The position numbers and the translations under genes were made by a program. From Planctomycetota bacterium (GTDB taxonomy: Bacteria; Planctomycetota; Phycisphaerae; WQYP01): 64,000 bases of DNA. The stretch covers positions 92,931-156,930 of the forward strand of contig JAJZDN010000001.1 of NCBI GenBank assembly GCA_021805985.1, read 5' to 3'. Shown in pieces: positions 17,347 through 27,446 of this stretch (positions within the stretch are counted from its first letter, which is position 1; each line of letters starts with the position of its first letter). The notes beneath the pieces are model-generated. The model was not told where the DNA came from, ran no database searches, and was given only the letters and a program-made list of their open reading frames with translations.

Positions 17347-19992
17347 ATGCTCGAAAATGAATCCCGGATAACCGATCTGCAAATTGAAACGGAACTTTCC
17401 GAAAGTTATCTCACCTACGCCATGAGCACGATTATGGATCGTGCTCTACCGGATGTTCGCGATGGCCTGAAGCCCTCGCAGCGGCGAATTCTCGTGGCCA
17501 TGAATGATTTGCAACTTGGGCCTCGATCGAAACACCGTAAATGCGCCAAGATCGCCGGCGACACGTCCGGAAATTACCACCCGCACGGTGAAGCGGTCAT
17601 TTATCCTACACTGGTGCGTATGGCCCAAAGCTGGAATATGCGGCACCTGCTGGTGGATGGCCAGGGAAACTTTGGTTCGCTGGATGGCGATCCACCGGCT
17701 GCCATGCGGTACACCGAAGCCCGCATGGCCGAAGCGGCAGCGGAAATGATGGAGGATTTGAAGGAAGACACCGTAGATTTCATCCCCAATTATGATGAGG
17801 TCCGGATGGAGCCAACGGTCCTGCCCAGCAAATTCCCCAACCTGCTGGTCAACGGCTCGCAGGGCATCGCGGTGGGCATGGCCACGAGTCTGCCGCCGCA
17901 TAATTTGCGCGAGGTGTGTGATGGCATCATTAAAATGATTGATGAACCCACCACCACGGTGCGCGATCTCATGAAAATCATTAAAGGCCCCGATTTCCCC
18001 ACCGGTGGCGTGATCTGCGGGCGATCGGGAATTGTGGATGGTTACGAAACCGGCCGGGGCAAGGTAACTGTTCGCGGCAGAGTGCACACCGAACAGCTCA
18101 AAGGCAGCAAAGAACAAATTGTCATTACAGAAATTCCGTATCAGGTTTTGAAGAAAACCATTATTGAATCGATCGCGGAACGGGTAAAAGAAGAGCAGAT
18201 CAAAGATATTTCCGATGTGCGTGATGAATCCGACCGGGAGCACGCGGTGCGCGTGGTGGTGGAACTGAAGCGCGATGCAGACCCCAATGTGGTTATCAAT
18301 CAGTTGTATCAGTACACGCCGCTGCAAAGCACCATTTCCATTATTAATATTGCTCTGGTGAATCGGCAGCCGCGTACGCTAAGCATCCGCGATATGATTG
18401 AGCAGTTTATTCTGCACCGTAAGGAAGTCATTCGCCGCAGAACCGCGTTTCGCCTGAAAAAAGCCCGGCAGCGCGCCCATATTCTGGAAGGTTTGATTCT
18501 GGCGTTGGCGGATATTCATACGGAAGAAGTCAACGGTAAATCCACCGGCGGAAAAATTGAAGTCATGGGCATTATTGAGCTGTTGCGCAATCGCAAAATC
18601 AGCCCGGATGTCCCCACCGCCAAAGCCAACCTCATGCGTAAACGCTTTACCATTGATGAAGCTTTGACCTGGAAGGCAGCCATTCCCAAAGCGTTTAAGA
18701 AACGCATTGATCAGGCCACAACGGAACTTGGCGGCATGTTGCTGTCGTCGGCGCAGGCTGATGCGATTCTGTCCATGCAGTTGCAACGCCTGGTGGGTCT
18801 GGAAATTGACAAACTCACAGAGGAATACAACAAACTCGTGGGTGAAATTGAAGATTTCGAACTGATTCTCAGCGATGAAAAACGCGTCTTGGATATCATC
18901 CGGGAAGACACCATTGAATTAAAAGAAAAGTTTGGCGATGAACGCCGGACGCAAATTACCAACGATGCCACGGATATTAACATTGAAGACCTCATCGCCG
19001 ATGAGCAGGTGGTGGTCACCATCAGCCACGAGGGATATATCAAGCGTATGCCACTGGATACGTACCGCAAACAGGGCCGAGGGGGGCGCGGCATTGTGGG
19101 GGCGGATTCTAAAGAAGGCGATTTTATTGAACATCTTTTCATCGGCTCTACGCATGATTACCTGATGTTCTTCACCAACCTGGGCCGATGCTATTGGCAT
19201 AAGGTTTATGACGTACCGCAGATGAGTCGGCAAAGCAAAGGCCGATCCATTGCCAATTTGGTAGAAATGCAGGCGGATGAAAAACTCGCTGCGGTTCTGG
19301 TCGTGCGGGATTTCTCGGATGAAGCCAAGCACCTGGTCATGACCACAGCCAAGGGCATTATCAAAAAGACACTCCTGAAGGCCTATGGCAATCCGATGAA
19401 GCGCGGCATTATTGCCATTGGTTTGGATAAAGGCGATAGCGTGATCGGCGTGGGGGTTACCAACGGTAAGGATCAGATTGTCCTGGCCACTCGCGGCGGC
19501 ATGGCGGTGCGCTTTGAAGAAACCGAAGTGCGCGACATGGGTCGGCAGGCTGGTGGTGTCAAAGGCGTGGAACTGGATAAAGACGACGCGGTTGTGGAAA
19601 TGGTCATCGTGCCGCAGGGGCTGGATCATGGCGACAATCAGGTCACATTGCTGACGGCGTGCGAACACGGCTACGGCAAACGCACACGTGTGGAAGAATA
19701 CCGCCTGACCCATCGTGGCGGCAAAGGCGTTATCAACATCCGCACCACAGATCGCAACGGGGCGGTAGTCTCGGTTAAGCCGGTCAATGACGCGGATGAA
19801 CTCATGATGATCACCCGCAACGGTCAGGTCGTGCGGATCGGTGTAACCGGCGAACTACGTGAAATGGGCCGCGCAACCCAAGGCGTCCGCCTGATCCGCC
19901 TGGACGAAGACGACATCCTGGTGAATGTCGCCCGCGTCGCCCCCGAAGACAAAGATGACGAAACCCCGCTGCTGGACGGCGCGGGGAAGTGA
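17347..19992 (+). CDS. gyrA: DNA gyrase subunit A
   Basis: The A subunit breaks and rejoins DNA in type II topoisomerase. The 881-residue protein has the breakage-reunion domain with catalytic Tyr122 ([11 protein letters not shown]), numbered exactly as in E. coli. The C-terminal beta-pinwheel carries the GyrA box QGRGGRG, which marks it as gyrase rather than topoisomerase IV. In the quinolone pocket the sequence is [10 protein letters not shown]: Glu82, Ala83 and Pro87 replace the usual Asp82, Ser83 and Asp/Glu87. AGAGGA lies 9 nt before the ATG. gyrB is not in the window. Confidence 0.97.
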   Translation: MLENESRITDLQIETELSESYLTYAMSTIMDRALPDVRDGLKPSQRRILVAMNDLQLGPRSKHRKCAKIAGDTSGNYHPHGEAVIYPTLVRMAQSWNMRHLLVDGQGNFGSLDGDPPAAMRYTEARMAEAAAEMMEDLKEDTVDFIPNYDEVRMEPTVLPSKFPNLLVNGSQGIAVGMATSLPPHNLREVCDGIIKMIDEPTTTVRDLMKIIKGPDFPTGGVICGRSGIVDGYETGRGKVTVRGRVHTEQLKGSKEQIVITEIPYQVLKKTIIESIAERVKEEQIKDISDVRDESDREHAVRVVVELKRDADPNVVINQLYQYTPLQSTISIINIALVNRQPRTLSIRDMIEQFILHRKEVIRRRTAFRLKKARQRAHILEGLILALADIHTEEVNGKSTGGKIEVMGIIELLRNRKISPDVPTAKANLMRKRFTIDEALTWKAAIPKAFKKRIDQATTELGGMLLSSAQADAILSMQLQRLVGLEIDKLTEEYNKLVGEIEDFELILSDEKRVLDIIREDTIELKEKFGDERRTQITNDATDINIEDLIADEQVVVTISHEGYIKRMPLDTYRKQGRGGRGIVGADSKEGDFIEHLFIGSTHDYLMFFTNLGRCYWHKVYDVPQMSRQSKGRSIANLVEMQADEKLAAVLVVRDFSDEAKHLVMTTAKGIIKKTLLKAYGNPMKRGIIAIGLDKGDSVIGVGVTNGKDQIVLATRGGMAVRFEETEVRDMGRQAGGVKGVELDKDDAVVEMVIVPQGLDHGDNQVTLLTACEHGYGKRTRVEEYRLTHRGGKGVINIRTTDRNGAVVSVKPVNDADELMMITRNGQVVRIGVTGELREMGRATQGVRLIRLDEDDILVNVARVAPEDKDDETPLLDGAGK

Positions 19993-20150
19993 TGGTAAAG
20001 GCTGCAGGAATGGCTTATTCCGAAAGTTGCGCCAATCCGCACGCTCGAAGAACCGGAGGGGTCGGAATGAGCCGGGCGAAATAGTGCCAGACTCTGACGG
20101 TAGCTCGTTCGTCTTCCCTCCGAACGTGGCGCATCTCGAAGCAGGAGAAA

Positions 20151-20885
20151 TTACTGTGGAGCGTACGATTTCCATTGGAAGTTAATCCGCTCGCGGTGTT
20201 GCCGCATGAACTGAGGCTCCGGATGAAATTCTTTCGGGGGCCGATATCTCGTGTGCTGCGTTAAGATGACCGTTAAGGTCTGGCTGGCGGTAGTTTTGAT
20301 CAAGACTCGATTGTCATCTGCCAGAGTAAAGTAGCCTTGTTCGAAAAGTGCATCATGTATGAGGCACATACTGATCACATTGTGCAGATTGGCCCGGGCT
20401 TCGATATTGTCCGTCCAGCGTGCTATATGCGATGCCCGAAGGAAACCCTGCTCCTGCACGTCGCAGAGCGCACAACGGCCTCGATAGTTGTCCAGCGTCA
20501 GCGCTCTGATCCGATCTTGGCCTGTACGGCAGCGTCTTAAAGCAATAACGTCATCTGCATGGATATCGCCAAGTCTCAACTTGCCGTGTTTGATTGCAAG
20601 ATCAATAGCTTCGTCCGGGAGATCTTCCATTTCAGCCTGCAATGGGGAGTCGAGGAGTAAATACTTTCCATCACCAAGGAATTCAATAAGTCTCTCATCA
20701 CGAAGCTCCTGCAAGACTCTGCTGACGGTTTGATCGGGAGTATGGCCAAGGCTACCCGCCTCATTAATCATGGCGTTGCGCTCTTCCAGGAGGAAGCTTT
20801 GACGGTCAATGCTTCGCGTTCCGTGACGTATACTGAAACGGTGCAGAGCACTTAGCACCACATCTCGCCATTTCATAGCCAACAT
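20151..20885 (-). CDS. HNH endonuclease domain protein (restriction-type)
   Basis: The 244-residue protein has an N-terminal winged-helix-like half (about 1-130, including TPDQTVSRVLQELRDERLIEFLGDGKYLLL). The C-terminal HNH_2-type nuclease has a zinc knuckle CALC (with a later MCLIHD), the catalytic ASHIARW and HNVISMC...HDALFEQG. This architecture is shared by several Type II/IV restriction-like nucleases. No methyltransferase lies beside it, so it could be a solitary (modification-dependent) nuclease. The start is ambiguous between ATG 20885, TTG 20882 and ATG 20876; GGAGG lies at 20888-20892. Confidence 0.75.
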   Translation of the reverse strand: MLAMKWRDVVLSALHRFSIRHGTRSIDRQSFLLEERNAMINEAGSLGHTPDQTVSRVLQELRDERLIEFLGDGKYLLLDSPLQAEMEDLPDEAIDLAIKHGKLRLGDIHADDVIALRRCRTGQDRIRALTLDNYRGRCALCDVQEQGFLRASHIARWTDNIEARANLHNVISMCLIHDALFEQGYFTLADDNRVLIKTTASQTLTVILTQHTRYRPPKEFHPEPQFMRQHRERINFQWKSYAPQ

Positions 20886-21029
20886 CTTCCTCCCAAATTA
20901 TCCGAGTTCCCCATCGGTGGGGCCACCGTTCTATTATACCTATAGGGGATTTGCTACGCGCGAGAAGAGAAAGTATCATGTTGTTATTGGGAATTCAGGA
21001 AGCCCCCATTGCATGAAAAGGTTGCGGTT

Positions 21030-21506
21030 ATGACTGCAGAATCCACCCAAAACCAAGCCACCCATGTGCATGAATCGCGTGATGGAGAACGCAATTTTGT
21101 ATTTCATTTGTCCGATAACGATATTTTCGTTCGCACCGGACGGCAACTCATAGAGGCCTGTCAACTGAACATCAGCATTGAACTATGGAGACAGGAACTC
21201 GACCTGATGTTCGCTTGCCTCAAAGAATGGTGTGCGAAATCCCCGCACCACGTCCGCACCTGTATTTGCGAACCCCGGCGGGCACGCCTGATGTTGCATT
21301 TTATTCCAGCAGGTGAGCAATTCGATTTCGATCTGGCTGACGCTATTGCCGAGTTGGACAGTTATTTGTGCCGCAATTATAAGAATGTCGGCTTGGTGGA
21401 GGCCGGGCAGATTCCATGGAATGAAGTAGATCGCTTCGTCAATTATTCTCTCTGTTTTGTGATTTATGGCGAACATCTAGTCGCACCTGAACCAGTGGGT
21501 TCATAA
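21030..21506 (+). CDS. Hypothetical protein paired with a HEPN-like gene
   Basis: The 158-residue soluble protein starts at ATG 21030 (a TTG 21 bp upstream is an alternative). It has no recognised motif. Visible features are an acidic/aromatic N-terminal strand (NFVFHLSDNDIFVRTG), a Cys-bearing middle (HHVRTCICEPRRARLMLHFIP) and a DLADAIAELDSYLC helix. It ends 10 bp before the HEPN-like fragment and is probably its operon partner. By analogy with HEPN two-gene modules it could be a partner or antidote protein. This is inference from position only. Confidence 0.55.
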   Translation: MTAESTQNQATHVHESRDGERNFVFHLSDNDIFVRTGRQLIEACQLNISIELWRQELDLMFACLKEWCAKSPHHVRTCICEPRRARLMLHFIPAGEQFDFDLADAIAELDSYLCRNYKNVGLVEAGQIPWNEVDRFVNYSLCFVIYGEHLVAPEPVGS

Positions 21507-21720
21507 CCGATCCCTTTTGGAGCATATTCCGCCGGAGTATCCTGACTGGATTGTCACGGTTGCGTTCTACGCCGCGCTCCAAGCGGTGGACGCCCTGCTG
21601 ACGTACGACAATGTGACAGTTTATAGCCGTTTCTATAGCCCTGCCGCAAGGTCCTTGCCGCAAGGTTTTATCCGGCGTTTACTTCGGCTAGACTACGTGA
21701 TTACACGCTACGGGCGTGCG
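21481..21720 (+). pseudogene. HEPN-like protein remnant
   Basis: The frame (TTG 21517 as first start, open further upstream) reads LNQWVHNRSLLEHIPPEYPDWIVTVAFYAALQAVDALL. This matches the N-terminal helices of a HEPN subfamily whose hallmark is xDWxxTxxFYAALHxVxA. The usual HxxR segment expected next has decayed (VTVYSRFYSP), and the protein ends after 86 residues in sequence unlike HEPN. I infer a truncated HEPN toxin-type gene. It directly follows the hypothetical gene at 21030-21506. The boundaries are approximate. Confidence 0.5.
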
Positions 21721-21742
21721 CGACATGCAGGAGTTGGTTGTT

Positions 21743-22870
21743 ATGCGTTATCGTTTAATTCCGGGTACAGAACTTAGCGTTTCTGAACTTTCTTTTGGCA
21801 ATTTTATCTTTGGCAGTTTTATGTGGGGCAAGGGGCCGGCTGATGAGCCGGAGGGGGTTCGCCTGCAAAATCGGGCGTTTGAACTGGGCGTGAATTTTTT
21901 TGATACTGCCGACGCGTATGATAATGGTCGGGCGGAAAAGCTCATGACGGAAACGCTGCGTTTTGCGGGGCGGGAAAAAATTATCCTTTCCACCAAATTC
22001 GGCTACGACTTCTACGCTGATCCAGGAACTGAAGGCTCTCACAAGGAACGTAAACAGGATTTTTCCCCGGCATTTATTCAAAAAGCTCTGGAAGAGTCGC
22101 TTAAGCGGCTGCAAACGGATTATATTGATCTCTGGCAGGCGCATAACATCAAGCTGCCGCAAATGAATGATACGCTGGTTGATGCACTGAATAACCTGCA
22201 AAAGCAGGGAAAAATCCGCCACTGGGGAATCGCGTTAGGGCCGGCCATCGGCTGGCGGGAAGAGGGCGTGGTGGCCTTGAAGGATTGGAAAGTCGCAACG
22301 GTACAAACTGTATTTAATATGCTGGAACAGCACCCCGGAAGAGAATTTTGCGAACTGGCCCAGGAACTGGGTGTTGGCGGCATTATCAGCCGCGTACCGC
22401 ACAGCTCGGGCATTTTGCAGGACCTATACACGGAAGATTCTACGTTTACTGATCACCGTAAATTCCGGGACCGCAATTGGCTGGTCTACGGATTGAAAAA
22501 AGTTGAAAAACTGCGACACATTCAGAAACGTCACGGCTGTACGATGGGGCAATTGGCGCTCAAATGGCTGTTGACGTGGCCCAGCTGCGTTAGTGTGCAA
22601 CCGAATATCGCCACGGAAGCTGAATTGAATGAATTTGTGGCGGCCTGCGATGGTGGTTTACTTTCCGCTGAAGAAATGCGCGAAATCCAGGACTTGGTTG
22701 AAAGCGATTTTGGCTTCGGAACCGACGCCCATGCCTGCGACATTAAAAGCAGCGTGTCCGTTTCCGGTATCGCACGCAGCAGCTACCAGAAAGGCCAGAG
22801 CGTTCCCAGCCTGCCGTTTGCCGGCCCGGAACATAAATTAACCGTCGGTTTGGCTGGGGCACGCGGGTAA
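21743..22870 (+). CDS. Aldo/keto reductase (voltage-channel-beta/YghZ-like)
   Basis: This NAD(P)H-dependent oxidoreductase of 375 residues starts at the ATG at 21743, preceded by CAGGAG. The catalytic tetrad is visible: Asp and Tyr in FFDTADAYDNG, Lys in LSTKFGYDF and His in WQAHNIK. The late segment LLTWPSCVSVQPNIATEAELNEF is the cofactor-binding part. A C-terminal extension of about 50 residues beyond the barrel (ACDIKSSVSVSG onward) is unusual. The substrate is unknown. Its length and motifs fit the family that includes E. coli YghZ. Confidence 0.85.
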   Translation: MRYRLIPGTELSVSELSFGNFIFGSFMWGKGPADEPEGVRLQNRAFELGVNFFDTADAYDNGRAEKLMTETLRFAGREKIILSTKFGYDFYADPGTEGSHKERKQDFSPAFIQKALEESLKRLQTDYIDLWQAHNIKLPQMNDTLVDALNNLQKQGKIRHWGIALGPAIGWREEGVVALKDWKVATVQTVFNMLEQHPGREFCELAQELGVGGIISRVPHSSGILQDLYTEDSTFTDHRKFRDRNWLVYGLKKVEKLRHIQKRHGCTMGQLALKWLLTWPSCVSVQPNIATEAELNEFVAACDGGLLSAEEMREIQDLVESDFGFGTDAHACDIKSSVSVSGIARSSYQKGQSVPSLPFAGPEHKLTVGLAGARG

Positions 22871-23075
22871 ATGCGGTGATTGCATGGCAGATCACAAGCG
22901 AAAAATCCGGGTGGCAGCGGTGCCTTATCAGCCGCAAAAGAGGCCATTGAGTAACTTGCGGGAGATATAGCGGGCCGGCACCCCGCGCGGCATACTGGCC
23001 GAGAGGCAATCCGGCGCGTATGATGGAATGTGTCGCAGGTGGACACAGTTAAGAAAGTAATTGGAAGTAAACACA

Positions 23076-23798
23076 ATGACACTTTTTGATTCACAGGGTC
23101 GCCCGGTTTCCCCGATTGCCAATCCGGTGCAGCAGGTATTTTCCCCGGAGATGGTCACGCCGTCAGATCACATGCCCATGCGCCCGCGGATTGCGGAATA
23201 CCAGCGATGGCGGCAAATGACCGTGGATGAAATGTTGCTGGAGAACCGCGTGGTGTTTCTGGTGGGCGAAATTGATCACGCCTCAGCCACCGGCGTAATT
23301 ATGCGATTGCTATATCTGCAATCCATCCGCAAAGATCAGGATATCAATTTGTATGTGAACTCTCCCGGCGGCGCAGTGGATGATACGCTGGCTATCTACG
23401 ACACCATGAAGTTTATGACATGCGATGTGGCGACATTCTGTGTGGGCAAGGCTATGAGCGGCGGTGCGGTGGTATTGGCCGCCGGCACCAAAGGTAAGCG
23501 GTATGCCCTAGCCCATGCAAAGGTGATGATTCACCAGCCGTTTGGCGGTATCTACGGCCAAACCGCGGATATTGCCATCCAGGCGGAAGAAATTCTGAAA
23601 ACCAAAGAAACGCTGACTGATCTTTTGGCGAAACTCACCGGCCAACCGCGCGAGAAAGTCGCGGAAGATCAGGAACGCGATAAATATTTTGACGCCAAAG
23701 AAGCGAAAGCCTACGGCCTGGTGGATGAAGTGCTGGAAGAAACGGATAAAGCCGCGAAGGAAGCTATCGCCAAAAGCCAGATGGCCAGACCTTCATGA
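23076..23798 (+). CDS. clpP: ATP-dependent Clp protease proteolytic subunit
   Basis: This is the serine peptidase barrel of the Clp protease. It is 240 residues from the ATG at 23076 (GGAAG 8 nt upstream; a TTG 15 bp earlier is less likely). The catalytic triad is Ser128 (VGKAMSGGAVVLAAG), His153 (MIHQPFGG) and Asp202 (QERDKYFDA). NSPGGAV is the usual handle-domain loop. The N-terminus is about 30 residues longer than E. coli ClpP, consistent with a propeptide or an extended gate. The loop has AMSGGA where most ClpP have AASMGA. No clpX is adjacent. Confidence 0.93.
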   Translation: MTLFDSQGRPVSPIANPVQQVFSPEMVTPSDHMPMRPRIAEYQRWRQMTVDEMLLENRVVFLVGEIDHASATGVIMRLLYLQSIRKDQDINLYVNSPGGAVDDTLAIYDTMKFMTCDVATFCVGKAMSGGAVVLAAGTKGKRYALAHAKVMIHQPFGGIYGQTADIAIQAEEILKTKETLTDLLAKLTGQPREKVAEDQERDKYFDAKEAKAYGLVDEVLEETDKAAKEAIAKSQMARPS

Positions 23799-23902
23799 CG
23801 TTGCGCACGGATAGATAAGCATTGTTATAGTGCGTGCAAATACTGCGGGCGGTCCAACATTAGAATTCCGTATCACATCTTTTCAAGCGCCAAGGAGAGA
23901 TC

Positions 23903-25072
23903 GTGAAAATTGCCATTTATGCCGCCCCGTTGGTCACCCGGCATATTACGGGCATTGAGCAGCTTGCGCGAAATATTGTGGCCCAATGGGTCAAACTGGC
24001 AGGCCAACATACATTTTTCATATTGCTGGAAGATCATCTCCCGTATCACCGGGACTTTGATTCCAGCGTGATTGATGCCTTACCTGCCAATTTTCACATT
24101 ACCCGTATTCATCCTGAACGGCGATTTTCCACCATGGAAAGCATTGAGGGGTTATGGCGACGAAACGCGGCTCGGCCGGGGGGAAGAGAGCCGTGGGAAA
24201 TATTACACAGTTTTTCGGCTTGGCTGCCGCGGGTTTCAGGTGCCCCGATGGTTCACACCATTCACGATTTATCCTGCGAACTTGATCCGCATGTGCGCCG
24301 CACCCATGAAGGCGCCATGCAACGGGAAATTCACCGCACTGCCGTGCGGCGGGCCAGCGGCACCATCGCGGTATCCCAGCAGACCCGTGATGACATAATC
24401 GCACTGTATAAAGTGCCACAAACCCGTGTGAATATTATTCATAACGGTATTAATCCGACATTTACCCCTGAGCCTGACACCGAATTGCATCAGCAACTCA
24501 TAGAGCACTTTCATACGGATCGCCGTTATATTCTGATGGTGGGGTCAGACATTCCGCGGCGTAATTATCAGCGTGTCTGGCCGGCTATGGTGCGGGTACT
24601 GCGCGCCCATCCCCGCCTGCAACTGATCCTGGCGGGACGAAACCGCTGGAATCAGACCGCCTTATATCACCGGATCAGTGCGGCAGGTTTTCTTGGGCGG
24701 GTTACCTTTATTGAATCCCCTTCCGACAAGGTGCTGGCGCAGCTTTACCGTGATGCAATGTTAACGTGTTGCGGGTCCAGCTTTGAAGGTTTTGGATTGT
24801 CCGTGCTTGAAGCGATGGCTTGCGGCTGTGCCGTGGCCTGTAGTGACATGATGTCGCTAAGGGAACTAGCGGGTGATGCGGTACTGTATTTTTCACATGA
24901 TGAAGAAGAGTCTATGGCCGAGGCTATCTCATCCTTGGCGGATGATCCGGAATTCCGCCGACAGTTGCGACAGCGAGGGTTGCAACGCAGCAGCGAATTC
25001 ACGTGGGAACATTCCGGACGACAATTGCTGACGATTTTTGAAAATACGATTACCGCAAACCAGAAACACTGA
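23903..25072 (+). CDS. Glycosyltransferase family 4
   Basis: This 389-residue GT-B retaining glycosyltransferase starts with GTG after AAGGAGAG. The N-terminal Rossmann half begins MKIAIYAAPLVTRHITGIEQLARN. The hinge region contains HTIHDLS, and TIAVSQQTRDDI...VNIIHNGINPTF is the classical GT4 linker. The C-terminal donor-binding half has the EX7E motif in SSFEGFGLSVLEAMACGCAV. It probably adds a sugar to a cell-surface glycan. Its 3' end overlaps rlmN by 23 bp tail-to-tail. Confidence 0.88.
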   Translation: MKIAIYAAPLVTRHITGIEQLARNIVAQWVKLAGQHTFFILLEDHLPYHRDFDSSVIDALPANFHITRIHPERRFSTMESIEGLWRRNAARPGGREPWEILHSFSAWLPRVSGAPMVHTIHDLSCELDPHVRRTHEGAMQREIHRTAVRRASGTIAVSQQTRDDIIALYKVPQTRVNIIHNGINPTFTPEPDTELHQQLIEHFHTDRRYILMVGSDIPRRNYQRVWPAMVRVLRAHPRLQLILAGRNRWNQTALYHRISAAGFLGRVTFIESPSDKVLAQLYRDAMLTCCGSSFEGFGLSVLEAMACGCAVACSDMMSLRELAGDAVLYFSHDEEESMAEAISSLADDPEFRRQLRQRGLQRSSEFTWEHSGRQLLTIFENTITANQKH

Positions 25073-26003
25073 TGGGCCCCCGCCGTAACTCCGGATTTCC
25101 CAGTTGGCCGCAGGCTGCCATCAGGGGTTGGCCAATGGTGGCGCGTCGTTTAGCCAGAATTCCCAGTCCCCGCAAGTGCTGAAGAAACGCCACAATAGTC
25201 TCAGAATTACTGGGGGAAAACCGCGCCGGAGTTTGGGGGTTATAGGCGATAAGATTCACAGTTACCGGCAGGCCCTGACACCACTTGGCCAGATTCTCCG
25301 CATCCGCCAGTGAATCATTCACACCGTGCAGCATGACATATTCAATAAGAAATCGCGCGCGGCGCGTCCGCGGATAATCCAGCAATGCCTGACGCAACTC
25401 TGCCAGGGGAACGGCTTTGTTGATGGGCATAAGCGTGCTACGCAAGGCGTCCGTTGCGGCCGTCAGGGACACGGCCAAACGCAGAGATGGCCAATTCATA
25501 GCCGCCAGCTTGCGGATACCATCTACTCTTCCCACCGTTGAAACGGTGATGCGCGAAAGCGGGATATTAAATTCTCCCGGTGCACAAATTGCTGCAATCG
25601 CCTGAGTTACAGCATCAAAATTATCCAGAGGCTCACCCATACCCATAAATACAATGTTGCGGATATCCGGCATCGGCAGGCCGTCCACGGCATCAGCGCG
25701 CAATAGTTCGCGGGCCGTTCTAAGTTGTTGCAAAATCTGTTCTGATGTCAGCTGCGCCAGTAACCCCATCATGCCGGTCTGGCAAAAGGTACACCCCATG
25801 CGGCAACCCACCTGCGAAGATACACACAGCGTAAACCACTGGTCGCCATGAAAATTCTTCATGGGAATAATCACGGATTCGGATTCAAGGCGTTGTTCTT
25901 TGTAAGTTCCGGCCGGGAGGCAAAATTTTACCGCCGCCCCCTCCCGCACGATGCGGGAAACGGTAAATGATTCGCCTGTGTCCACACGATCCGCCATGGC
26001 CAA
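25050..26003 (-). CDS. rlmN: Radical SAM 23S rRNA A2503 methyltransferase family (RlmN), short form
   Basis: The enzyme methylates C2 of A2503 in 23S rRNA (and A37 in some tRNAs). The radical SAM cluster cysteines are Cys67, Cys71 and Cys74 in GCRMGCTFCQTG. The conserved MGMGEPLDNF follows, and the methyl-carrying Cys298 sits in AACGQLG. At 317 residues it lacks most of the usual N-terminal accessory domain of about 50-90 residues. The start lies only 3 bp after the purB stop, so there is no room for it. It is second in an operon after purB and converges on a glycosyltransferase gene. A Cfr-type specificity cannot be excluded by eye. Confidence 0.88.
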   Translation of the reverse strand: MAMADRVDTGESFTVSRIVREGAAVKFCLPAGTYKEQRLESESVIIPMKNFHGDQWFTLCVSSQVGCRMGCTFCQTGMMGLLAQLTSEQILQQLRTARELLRADAVDGLPMPDIRNIVFMGMGEPLDNFDAVTQAIAAICAPGEFNIPLSRITVSTVGRVDGIRKLAAMNWPSLRLAVSLTAATDALRSTLMPINKAVPLAELRQALLDYPRTRRARFLIEYVMLHGVNDSLADAENLAKWCQGLPVTVNLIAYNPQTPARFSPSNSETIVAFLQHLRGLGILAKRRATIGQPLMAACGQLGNPELRRGPISVSGLR

Positions 26004-26006
26004 CGA

Positions 26007-27446
26007 TTAGACCTTTAGTACCACATCATGTTCGAGGCGGCCTTGGTAACGCTGGCGGATGGGTTCAACAATCTGCCGGACGAAATCGTCAACCTGTTGC
26101 GGTGATCGCCCGATATATTTCCGGGCATCCATCAAACCATCAAGGTCCACAGTTTTAAACGCCGCATCCGCCTTCAGGCGGCTGATCAGGTCATTAGGCC
26201 GACCATGCTGTTTAACTTCCGCCGCAGCCGCCATGGAATGCCGCCGAATACGTTCATGCAAATCCTGCCGGTCGCCGCCCGCCTTCACGGCTGCCATGAG
26301 AATGTTTTCGGTAGCCATAAATGGCAATTCCGCCGCGAGGCGCTGGGCAATGACACTCTGATTTACCACCAAGCCGCGTGACACATGCACCAGCATGTCA
26401 AGGATGGCGTCGGCAGTAAGAAATGCTTCCGGAATGGAAAGTCGTTTGTTGGACGAATCGTCGAGTGTGCGCTCAAACATTTGCTGGGCGGCGGTAAAGA
26501 GGGGCTGCTGCACAATGCCCATAAGCCACCGGGCTAGGCCGGTAATGCGTTCGCACAACACGGGGTTGCGCTTATAAGCCATGGCCGAGGACCCAACCTG
26601 GTGATCCTCAAACGGTTCCTCCACTTCCTTAAAGGCGGCCAGCAGTCGCACATCCTGGGCCAATTTATGAGCGCTGGCCCCCAAGGCCCCAAGGCTTGAA
26701 ATAATCTGCACATCTACAATGCGGGAATACGTTTGTCCCGAAACCGGATGCACCCGTTTGAAGCCGAGCTTTTCGGCCACTGCAAATTCGAGCTTTTTGA
26801 CTTTTTCATGATCCGCGTCAAAAAGCTCCAGGAACGAGGCCTGGGTGCCGGTAGTACCTTTGATACCCCGCAGCATCAGCGTCTGCTGGCGTAATTCAAT
26901 ATCCGCCAGACATAGAACAAAATCATAGCACCAAAGGACCGCACGTTTACCGAGCGTCGTGGGTTGGGCAGGTTGCAGGTGGGTGTAGGCCAGCACAGGC
27001 AGGTCACGCCATTGCTGGGCAAATGTGGCAACATGATCAATGACAATGGCCAGCTTGCGGGCGATAATATCCAGTGCATCGCGCAGCAGCAGCACATCGG
27101 TGTTGTCCACAATATCCATGGATGTGGCACCAAGATGCAAAATCGCTTTGGCCGCCGGAGCGGCTTTGGCAAAGGTATGCAGATGGGCCATGACATCATG
27201 GCGCAGCGTAGCCTCCTGGCGGGCGGCCTCATCAAAATCAATATCATGGAGATGCGCCTTCATCTGCGCGAGCTGCTCAGCGGTGATGGGCATACCGAGC
27301 TGTTGCTGGGCTTCCGCCAGCGCCAGCCAGATTCTGCGCCAGGTGGAAAATTTTCTTTGCGGAGAAAACACTTCCAGCATTTCAGCCGAAGCGTTACGTG
27401 TTACCAGGGGGCTTTGAAAAACGAGCATTTCCGGGGGCGTTTGCAT
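26007..27446 (-). CDS. purB: Adenylosuccinate lyase
   Basis: The enzyme cleaves SAICAR and adenylosuccinate in purine synthesis. The start is the ATG at 27446 with GGAGA 6-7 nt upstream, giving 479 residues; the frame is open another 411 bp but that part looks non-coding. The fumarase/aspartase-superfamily signature is GSSAMAYKRNPVLCERI. Other family blocks are ILHLGATSMDIVDNTD and YTHLQPAQPTTLGKR. It is followed by rlmN at 3 bp, so the two are co-transcribed. Confidence 0.94.
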   Translation of the reverse strand: MQTPPEMLVFQSPLVTRNASAEMLEVFSPQRKFSTWRRIWLALAEAQQQLGMPITAEQLAQMKAHLHDIDFDEAARQEATLRHDVMAHLHTFAKAAPAAKAILHLGATSMDIVDNTDVLLLRDALDIIARKLAIVIDHVATFAQQWRDLPVLAYTHLQPAQPTTLGKRAVLWCYDFVLCLADIELRQQTLMLRGIKGTTGTQASFLELFDADHEKVKKLEFAVAEKLGFKRVHPVSGQTYSRIVDVQIISSLGALGASAHKLAQDVRLLAAFKEVEEPFEDHQVGSSAMAYKRNPVLCERITGLARWLMGIVQQPLFTAAQQMFERTLDDSSNKRLSIPEAFLTADAILDMLVHVSRGLVVNQSVIAQRLAAELPFMATENILMAAVKAGGDRQDLHERIRRHSMAAAAEVKQHGRPNDLISRLKADAAFKTVDLDGLMDARKYIGRSPQQVDDFVRQIVEPIRQRYQGRLEHDVVLKV

